Source: Symbiodinium microadriaticum | Lineage: Eukaryota > Sar > Dinophyceae > Suessiales > Symbiodiniaceae | Reading direction: 5' to 3' | DNA length: 64,000 nt | Assembly (NCBI GenBank): GCA_001939145.1 | Contig: LSRX01000309.1 | Location: 532,129 to 596,128 of the forward strand | Position numbers and translations under genes: made by a program | The notes under the pieces: model-generated | Told to the model about the DNA's origin: nothing | Seen by the model: only the letters and a program-made list of their open reading frames with translations | Database searches by the model: none | In this document: piece by piece, positions 56,590 to 64,000 of the stretch | Position numbering within the stretch: position 1 is the stretch's first letter | Layout: each line of letters begins with the position of its first letter

Positions 56590-57740
56590 CAGAGACAATG
56601 CCACGACTTCCCCGAACGCTGTAGGCGCCAGGAGAAGAAAAGACACAGACAACACAGACGAAGGCACAGTCAAGAGACAGCAAAGATGAGTTGACGTGCT
56701 TGCCCTGAGGGAAAGCTTTACACTGCGAGTGTTGGATGTGGTGTGCTTGAGTGGATCCTTGGTGCCCTTTTCGTGTGGGTTCGCTAACCCTTGGTATCTG
56801 AGATGGTAGCAGCGAAAGCTGTCGTCGTGAATCATTTCGTCGGGGCTCAAAGCTTTCTAGATGTTCGTTGGCATTGCGACCGTTTCTTGATACTCCTGGG
56901 AAAAAGTCCCATAACACCGCGAAGTCATACTCTCGTCGTGAGCAAAGTCTGTAATCAGTATAGTATCTTTTGTTACTACATTGGCTGCTGTCGCAGTTGC
57001 ATATTAGCAAGGCATACACCAGCTCGCAGACACGTGGCCATGTTCCATCCCACCCGTCTTGCAGAATCGTGAAAGGAGCTCTGTGACCACTGCGCTTCTG
57101 AGGGCGATATTACTGAACGTGCACCGCTTCCCCTGGCCCTCTCTGAGATGGAGGCTGATATGCCTCCCAGCGTCCCGAATCGACAAGCAGGTCCACCTGC
57201 GCAACACCACCCAGCCAAGTCAAGCCAGCCTCAAGCCTAAGCCGTCTGCAAGCACTACGGAGTCTACTGCCACCGGATCCAGAATCCGTAGTGGAGTCGT
57301 TGGGTTCTGACCTCAAGAGGCTGCTCAACAGTTGCAACAGCAGGAGCTGCCGTGAGTTCGGCCGCGTGCAGCTATATCCGGAATGAGGATTTGCATGGTA
57401 CCTGCCACAAGTATTCGAAAACGAATACGCATACCACTCTCCGGAGCGAGAGAGAGTAAACATGCAATCAGAAGAAGTAATGAAGCAGCGAAGCGAATCA
57501 GTCACGTGTGAAGTTCCGATGCTAAGAGTCTCCAGAAAAGAACCTCTGGATGTGCTTCAGAAGCTTGAGGCAACCCTGTGGAAGTCGCCATACTGCACTT
57601 TTCAGCAGGAATGTGTGTCACGAAATAACGCTCCTGCGCCGAATAGCTCGAACACAAGCCATTGAAGCATTAGCGTCAACTCTCGACCAACCCAACCGTT
57701 CGGGGGCGGCACGTAGTCCAAGAAAGTGGCATGGGCGGAA
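56590..57740. other. Unassigned stretch
   Basis: Several open frames on both strands, none with a known motif or a convincing splice structure. Confidence 0.3.
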
Positions 57741-58415
57741 CAAAGGCCAAAGCCGCGAGCTCAGACACCTCAACAGATTGAATCGAAAACCCAGTGATGC
57801 AAAAGTACTTCAGCAGCTGGCTAAGCCTCCGACACTGGCTTGGCAAGGCATGTCGCTATCAGGCTGTGCGCCAGCCTGCATGCTATCACGGTCTGGACAG
57901 CATGCACCGGATGCAGCTGCTCTCCTGAGATTCCAGAAGCTCTGCTAGAGGAAGTCGCTCTTTCTTCGACGACTCTGGGCCCAGCTTGGGGCTGCGACCG
58001 CCCTCGCCTGCAATCCGACTGTAGGCCGTGTCAGAATATCTTCGAAAGGCGACCGGTTACACACCATGCCCCACCTGCAGGAACCACTTTCGGAGGTGTG
58101 CGCGCATCTGGTGTCTGGAACAAGCCGATGAAGCCTTCACAAGCGCTTCTGTAGCAAATAACACAAGATATCGCAACAGCGGTTTGAAGCTTTCAACAAC
58201 GCCCTGGGCACGTACTCTCATGCAGCAATTGCCCCACAGTCACCAGCACATGGTGCCACTGCCTTTTTCTCGAATCGGTGTCTGCTGGGGACTGAATGAG
58301 GGTCTTGTATCGGCATCATTGCGGCTACATCGATCCAACCTCAAACGGCATCACACGACTGTTCTCAGGCAGTCACTTCCTAACTACCTGCTGTAAGCAA
58401 CCAACCCAGGTGGTG
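57741..58415 (+). repeat. Tandem unit, copy 1 (675 bp)
   Basis: Starts CAAAGGCCAAAGCCGCGAGC. It differs from copy 2 at only a few positions, for example CTATCACGG against CTACACGG, the one base that makes this copy 675 rather than 674 bp. The plus strand has overlapping open frames, including TPCPTCRNHFRRCARIWCLE with a C-x2-C pair, but no complete gene can be shown. Confidence 0.9.
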
Positions 58416-59089
58416 CAAAGGCCAAAGCTGCGAGCTCAGACACCTCAACAGATTGAATCGAAAACCCGGTGATGCAAAAGTACTTCAGCAGCTGGCTAAG
58501 CCTCCGACACTGGCTTGGCAAGGCATGTCGCTATCAGGCTGTGCGCCAGCCTGCATGCTACACGGTCTGGACAGCATGCACCGGATGCAGCTGCTCTCCT
58601 GAGATTCCAGAAGCTCTGCTAGAGGAAGTCGCTCTTTCTTCGACGACTCTGGGCCCAGCTTGGGGCTGCGACCGCCCTCGCCTGCAATCCGACTGTATGC
58701 CGTGTCAGAATATCTTCGAAAGGCGACCGGTTACACACCATGCCCCACCTGCAGGAACCACTTTCGGAGGTGTGCGCGCATCTGGTGTCTGGAACAAGCC
58801 GATGAAGCCTTCACAAGCGCTTCTGTAGCAAATAACACAAGATATCGCAACAGCGGTTTGAAGCTTTCAACAACGCCCTGGGCACGTACTCTCATGCAGC
58901 AATTGCCCCACAGTCACCAGCACATGGTGCCACTGCCTTTTTCTCGAATCGGTGTCTGCTGGGGACTGAATGAGGGTCTTGTATCGGCATCATTGCGGCT
59001 ACATCGATCCAACCTCAAACGGCATCACACGACTGTTCTCAGGCAGTCACTTCCTAACTACCTGCTGTAAGCAACCAACCCAGGTGGTG
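58416..59089 (+). repeat. Tandem unit, copy 2 (674 bp)
   Basis: Nearly identical to copy 1 over its full length, including the 3' part AAGCAACCAACCCAGGTGGT that abuts copy 3. Such similarity implies recent duplication or ongoing conversion. Confidence 0.9.
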
Positions 59090-59620
59090 CAAAGGCCAAA
59101 GCTGCGAGCTCAGACACCTCAACAGATTGAATCGAAAACCCGGTGATGCAAAAGTACTTCAGCAGCTGGCTAAGCCTCCGACACTGGCTTGGCAAGGCAT
59201 GTCGCTATCAGGCTGTGCGCCAGCCTGCATGCTATCACGGTCTGGACAGCATGCACCGGATGCAGCTGCTCTCCTGAGATTCCAGAAGCTCTGCTAGAGG
59301 AAGTCGCTCTTTCTTCGACGACTCTGGGCCCAGCTTGGGGCTGCGACCGCCCTCGCCTGCAATCCGACTGTATGCCGTGTCAGAATATCTTCGAAAGGCG
59401 ACCGGTTACACACCATGCCCCTCCTGCAGGAACCACTTTCGGAGGTGTGCATGCATCTGGAGTCTCTGCTACGCCCATGCGGCCTGCACACTGGTGGGTT
59501 CTGTCTGCTCCATGCAAGCGGACCTTCCGAGGCAGCTGCCTTTTTCTCGCACGGGCGTCTTCTGCGGACTGAAGGAAGGGCGCAAGTCCGCGTCGCCGTG
59601 GGCATGGTTGCACCGATCGC
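59090..59620 (+). repeat. Tandem unit, copy 3, 3' half diverged
   Basis: Matches copies 1 and 2 closely to about 59,446 (GGAGGTGTGC), then departs. A diverged match resumes at about 59,530-59,610, where LPFSRTGVFCGLKEGRKSAS parallels LPFSRIGVCWGLNEGLVSAS of the other copies. This looks like the oldest copy with its 5' half homogenised. Confidence 0.8.
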
Positions 59621-59679
59621 CCTGCTGACTGCAGCACAGCGGACACAAATGTGAGTGCTCCATGGATGCAGATTATACC

Positions 59680-60650
59680 ATAACTAATCGAAACAAGATG
59701 CTTTCTTGCAATGGCCACGCTCGTAGAAATTGCACATCTGGGTCTTGTAGATCCCTGAAGTCACTCGGAGGTCCGAATCTCCATGGGCAAACCTTGAAGC
59801 CAGCGCCGGAAGACGCCAAAGAGAATTCTCTAGCTTGCGTCAAGGGCCGGACGAACAGTTCTCCCCATGTGCGCACTTGCCCTGCAGAAAGGACCTGGCA
59901 GCAGCGTTCTGAAAGCGCCCTATGGGTGATGTTCAACACTGCCCAGCTTGCTTGCATAGCTTTGTCTTCTGCCTCGGCTTGCACATGCTCTGCAGACGGA
60001 GACATTTACAGGCCGAGGTAGGGACAAATTCGGTGGGCATCGCAGCTCCTCTAAAGAATGTGCGTACCTCTTGCCAACGGGCCCAGGCTTTGCATACTCA
60101 AAGGCCTTGCGGGGTTTCTCCACGCCTGCAGGTCTCTGAAGAGCACTTCCCCTTCTCGTAGAAGCTACACCTGCAATGCAAACGGGTACTCTTTCGGCAC
60201 CTTCTGACAGCGGAAGCATGCTGGCCACACATTTTCGTCTTGGCGAGTTGCATCACAACCGCGCTGTCCCTTCTTTGCTTCTCCTTCTTCCGGGGCGAAT
60301 ATTTGCTAGCTTTGCCACAGCACGCTACAGAAAGAGCCGGCGCAGGCCCGCTTCCCGACCTTTGCTGAAGGAGATGAAGACAACGGTGATGACCTTCAGT
60401 TCTCTCCTTCTCCGACTCTCGGTGAAAAGATCGAAGGTCCGCCTTGCGAGGTCCGCTGTGGCCTCTGGCTCAGCCTCGCAGACTTGCTGGCTTTGTTTGC
60501 GGAAAAGCTGCCTGGGGCTGATGGTGCTGGGCAGGCGGACCGGTGCTCCGAGCATTCCATCGGACATTCCATGAATATGAAACTCCACCAAAAGCCAGAC
60601 TGCGGCGGGTAAGGAGGTGCCCAAATAGATTGGAGATTCCTGGAGGGGTC
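59680..60650 (-). CDS. Candidate exons, unidentified protein
   Basis: About 60,330-60,540: RQLFRKQSQQVCEAEPEATA, DLARRTFDLFTESRRRRELK, VITVVFISFSKGREAGLRRL. About 60,060-60,140: VEKPRKAFEYAKPGPVGKRY. About 59,690-59,985: AEDKAMQASWAVLNITHRAL, VRTWGELFVRPLTQAREFSL. Coding-like composition, one strand, no family recognised; joins unproven. Confidence 0.35.
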
Positions 60651-60659
60651 TGTGCCACA

Positions 60660-61178
60660 CTCTGCATTTCTGAGCGGATGTAAATGCCCCTCAAATCCCA
60701 CGCCGGGACGATGCAGGGCTAGGGGTGTCCGAGACTTGTGGCTGCACTGCAGCTGGCTGTACATCCCAGAGAAGCCCTTAGCTCTTCTACATGTTGCTAT
60801 AGTGCCTTTCCGCCTTCAGGAAAAGCATTCTCTGTTCCTCCGGAAAGAGGCGAATTCCAAGTATTGCGACGATCGGTGACACTGAGTCGCCGATCGCCAA
60901 CTCGCTCCCGACCTTGGCAGCCGCCCAAAGGAAGAGCAATGCTATTCGGGGCTTTTGATTTTGAGTGCTTTGCTACCCTTTGGCCACTGAGCCTCCGACC
61001 GTGATGGGCAGGAGCCATCGAGACGCAAGATCGGCTTCTTACTGGCAAGATACCTGCGTCTCCTTGTGCATGGCCCTGGATGCGCTGTGAACCCACAGTT
61101 GGACTGGGTTGTCGCAGGGCGCTCCGTCTTAATTAATCTGTACGACGTGCAGGGCGTAAGGCGACTAAGGCGGGTCGC
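60660..61178. other. Spacer downstream of the PUF gene
   Basis: About 500 bp after the PUF stop codon. No gene is supported. No AATAAA-like signal stands out, as is usual for dinoflagellates. Confidence 0.35.
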
Positions 61179-62579
61179 TCACAGCGGATCCGAAAGGGCA
61201 TGAAAGGAAAGTTGCGAGCCGAACTTTCTCCGCGCTGCCTGTAGAATGTGGCGTCCATTGACGGCACGACGAAGCTTTGGACCCAGAGCGGTCAGCAAAT
61301 GGAGAATCCTTTGTTGCTCCGTGCCATGGCTGTCTTCAATGACCCTCTGCGCGATGTAGTTCCCGAACCGGTCCAAAGCCATTTGCGTGAAGGGAGGATT
61401 GGAAGCTTCGTCTCCGAGCAGTGCCACCATCAGTGCATCCCTCTCCTCCTGCAGTTCGCGCCGAAACTCCCCTGTCATGGCCTCCAAAACCCGCTCCAAA
61501 ACCAGGCTTGAATGTCTATTTCGTGCGTATGCCAGGATGTTGCAGTCATCAACGAAAAGCCTCGCAATCTGCTGTAGATGTATCGGCCTTCCTCGTGCAA
61601 GGACTGCACGAAGAACATTATTGCCGTAGGGATCCTCAGAAGCCCCAGAGTCCAAGGCCACGCAAGGCTACGCTGCCCTGCGAAGACTTCAGCTACAATC
61701 ATCATGCAGCTGAGGCTCCGTTGCCAGCTTCTGGAGTTGCCCACTGGCAAGAAGGTTATTCAAGAGCTCGGTCATACCCGGACTGTCGTGCGGGCAGTGC
61801 TCAATGATCCGCTGCAAGACACGGCACGAGTAGATATGTGATGCAGCATCTACTGCGTGATTCTTCAGCTCCTCCACGATGAAGCCCACATCACCGTGAC
61901 TTAACAACTCCACACATTTTTGTAGAACGAAATTACCATGTAAATGCTGACTGCAGGCCAAGACTTTTCCCCGTAACTCGAAAGCTAGCAGAGGATGGAG
62001 TTCTGCTGGTACGCACTGGAGTGCTTGCTGTACAATCCAGCAGCCATGCTTGTCCTTAGTTGATGCCGTGATTCTAACGCTCTCTCATAGACAGTCATAC
62101 GACAGAACAAAGACTTAATTGAGCTCTTGCACCTTGGTCAGCTTCAGAAGAGAACCGCGAAGGCGTCGGACGATTTTCTTGCAGAGCTCCAGGCTCAAAT
62201 CGTCATCAAGAGTGATAAGCTGCATGATCACTTGCGAGGCGTGCGGATCACACGCAAGGCTAGGCAAGTCTGGTAACAAGGACAACACCAACTCCGAGCG
62301 GAAGTTGGAGACGTACGGTGCTTGAAGACCCGCAAGCTGGGCGCAAAGCGCCTGTGCACCGTCCTTTGTGCAGATAGCACAATCCACTTTGGGTACCTTT
62401 GGATCTGATTCCCTTCTGGCTCGCCTTGACTTTGCCTTGCCAGACAGGAGGGTGGGCAAAGATGCTTTCTCAAGTCCCGGTGGCGGCCCGAACATAGAAG
62501 GAGATAGATGCTCGGAGAGCTTCAGGGTATGTCCGTGTGGGGACTCACCTGCCTCAGGGCCAAGATTGCGAGGTCTCAT
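61179..62579 (-). CDS. Pumilio/PUF-family RNA-binding protein
   Basis: PUF proteins bind 3' untranslated regions through tandem helical repeats and control mRNA stability and translation in the cytoplasm. Three exons are seen. 62,133-62,579: ATG at 62,579, a disordered start with FGPPPGLEKASLP, then LACDPHASQVIMQLI. 61,719-62,054: DKHGCWIVQQALQCVP, HLHGNFVLQKCVELL, HIYSCRVLQRIIEHCP. 61,179-61,634: DPYGNNVLRAVLARG, RNRHSSLVLERVLEAM, DRFGNYIAQRVIEDS, GRHILQAARRKFG, stop. About seven or eight repeats at a roughly 36-residue pitch fit the family. Intron 62,055-62,132 is GT-AG (78 nt); intron 61,635-61,718 is GA-AG (84 nt), and its removal restores LATDPYGNNV, the canonical repeat spacing. A GTGAGT inside exon 1 (rc GGCAG|GTGAGT near 62,550) might be a further donor, so the extreme N-terminus is uncertain. 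Confidence 0.85.
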
Positions 62580-62599
62580 CTTCAACGTCAGCAAAACTG

Positions 62600-63140
62600 C
62601 GAAGCAAACTGCGAAACAAATCTAATCCACCTGCCTGCTGGGTCTCCGGATGACCTGCATCTTGCATTGTTTCCACGGTCGGGTAGTCCTTCTCACCAGC
62701 ATGACTCTTGGGATGCTGCATGCCCTACAAAGCGCCCTGAGACACGTAGCCCGAATTCAAAGTCGGGGTTCAGTTTGAGCCCAGAAGTGCTGAAAGATAA
62801 AGAGAGGATGTGTCAGCCCCGTGTAATCACATCAAGCCGCGCCAGAACATGCGAGCAGCATGCGAGATGCTTGCGCGCTTTTGCACGCTCGGCAAGATGT
62901 TCAGCATGTCTCTCTGGAAGAGCCTGGTGCCCCTTGCCAACTTCTGCTTCAGCAGATGCTGATGCTGACAGACGCAGTCATGCCGCGGTCAAGCAGTCTG
63001 CAGGGACACGTCGGAATCCAACAAGTGCATCTCCATGCCCAGGGGACAGTCCGGGTAGTGCAGAAGTCATGCACATCTCCACGTTGGCCTGGGAATCCTT
63101 TCCAAGGTCTTGACGTTCGCTTGCGCTTCATCTCGAGTCC
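62600..63140. other. Spacer between the PUF and transporter genes
   Basis: Both flanking genes are on the minus strand, so this holds the transporter 3' region and the PUF 5' region. No further gene is seen. Confidence 0.45.
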
Positions 63141-63148
63141 CTTCTTAA

Positions 63149-63440
63149 CCTACTTGGCCTTCTCCTTCTCTGTGCTAGATGTGAGCTGCTCTATGAACTC
63201 CACATCAGTCGAGAGCAGCACTTGGCTGGGTGTGTAATACAAGCACATTGAGAGAAAACTGACGAAGTAGCCAGCGGCGCTGTGAAAGCCCATGCTGAAG
63301 TCAAGGAAAATTGCAGAGAAGAACGCAGTGAAGGCCATGGCCTTGACTGTGCAAGCGGTGAACTGTGCATTCGCACCCAACGCCCAGTCTAAGGCGAGGA
63401 CGGCACTGACGGCATACAGCTTGACAATGGAATCCGCATA
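63149..63440 (-). CDS. Nucleotide-sugar transporter family, C-terminal exons
   Basis: Members carry nucleotide sugars into the Golgi or ER in exchange for the nucleoside monophosphate. The upstream exon (63,407-63,440; acceptor CGTGGCAG|G) has YADSIVKLYA, matching the conserved K-Y-A-D-N-I-x-K-x-F-A motif of the SLC35A/NST group. The downstream exon (63,149-63,346) has KAMAFTAFFSAIFLDFSMGF, HSAAGYFVSFLSMCLYY and a charged tail ending EKEKAK and a TAG stop, corresponding to the last membrane helices. Intron 63,347-63,406 is GT-AG and 60 nt, a multiple of three without a stop, so unspliced sequence also reads open. The N-terminal exons lie further right. A possible one begins MSRAFESTRSAMIEVVLCN near 63,939, but this is weak. 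Confidence 0.6.
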
Positions 63441-64000
63441 CCTGCCACGATGCGGAAAACTGAAAGATAATCCGTTTAGGTTCGTCATTGCGGAGGGACT
63501 CGCAGAATCATCCTGGGGGACTCTCGATGCAAGCTGCAAAGCTTTGACAGCGCCGTTGGCTGTGCAGCTGATTCCATGTTTCGTCTTGGGTGGACATCGC
63601 ATGTCCGGGCGGGTGGTTTGAATTGCAATGCGTGGTGCATGGGTGGAATGCCTGCTTGCGACTGCAGGTTACACGCCAGGCATGGATACTCGCCAGCCTC
63701 CTCGAGGCTCCGATCACAAGGTCGGCATCCCAGTCCGCAACACGCTTTCATACGCTTTCAGAATGCTATGAACCTTTCGGCATCTTCCTCTGCCGAAGTT
63801 GTGCTTGCAAGAGACAAACTGAAAGAGACACGCACCATCCAAGAGGCCTAAACAGAAAAGCGATAGACTGACCCAGGATGGCGTTGCATAGCACAACCTC
63901 AATCATTGCACTTCGTGTGGACTCGAACGCGCGGCTCATTTTTCTACTCCTAGCATTTGCAGGAAGGCTGCACTCCAGGGCAGTAGAGAAGACGTAAATC
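63441..64000. other. Probable intron of the transporter gene, truncated by the window
   Basis: No further transporter helix is recognised apart from the weak candidate near 63,870-63,939. Upstream exons are expected beyond the right edge. Confidence 0.4.

Noticed and set aside
58040-58110. C-P-T-C and C-R-P-C pairs hinting at a RING-type zinc finger in the tandem repeat
   Set aside because: The Cys pairs lie in different frames and no His/Cys spacing of a RING domain can be completed.
63915-63945. GCGTTCGAGTCC on the minus strand, another T-arm look-alike
   Set aside because: Stem bases do not pair and the remainder of a tRNA is absent.

Overview
The window looks like nuclear DNA of a dinoflagellate. 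The evidence is: short spliceosomal introns whose 5' ends are GT, GC or GA and whose junctions read AG|G; a protein with a hydrophobic leader followed by an FVAP motif, as in plastid presequences of peridinin dinoflagellates; degenerate CCCTAAA (TTTAGGG-type telomere) repeats inside introns; many trinucleotide and CT/GA microsatellites; and every gene I can support lying on the minus strand, matching the one-way gene arrays of dinoflagellates. The genus cannot be fixed from this sequence. Genes below are read right to left.

Region 0.5-33.6 kb, minus. One very large gene, or a tight cluster, encodes a giant and probably secreted or surface repeat protein. Its upstream part (about 33.6-26.8 kb) carries poorly resolved Ig-like segments. 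From about 27 kb to the left edge it consists of two alternating half-repeats of about 150 residues. Type A ends in Y-D-V-Y-C-W-A-x-D, type B in Y-x-V-F-C-F-A-E-D-D-W-P-x-Q. One A+B unit is a single uninterrupted 933-nt exon (15,379-16,311). Other units are cut by introns of roughly 50-180 nt at differing places, so the gene records intron gain or loss. Two variant blocks (about 27.1-23.5 and 11.2-9.2 kb) suggest a higher-order repeat of about 14 kb. The 3' end lies beyond the left edge. A long intron (1.7-5.3 kb) is filled with TAG/AGC microsatellites and a telomere-derived minisatellite.

Region 34-46 kb, minus. Several smaller genes: a protein with a Trp-Gln-Gly repeat (37.1-38.4), a coiled-coil/basic disordered protein (39.3-40.3), an unidentified soluble protein (40.6-41.2), coiled-coil exons (42.9-44.3) and a plastid-type membrane protein (44.8-45.95). 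Several of these change reading frame without an obvious intron.

Region 46-54.3 kb, minus. Exons of a membrane protein and of a long coiled-coil protein, possibly axonemal.

Region 54.3-61 kb. Mostly unassigned: a GA-rich tract with an unresolved N flanked by an exact 85-bp duplication, inverted telomere-like sequence, a tandem triplication of a 674-bp unit, and weak exons at 59.7-60.65 kb.

Region 61.1-64 kb, minus. A Pumilio (PUF) RNA-binding protein and the C-terminal part of a nucleotide-sugar transporter. The PUF alignment independently supports a GA-AG intron. Exon limits are exact where I could place both splice sites and approximate elsewhere.
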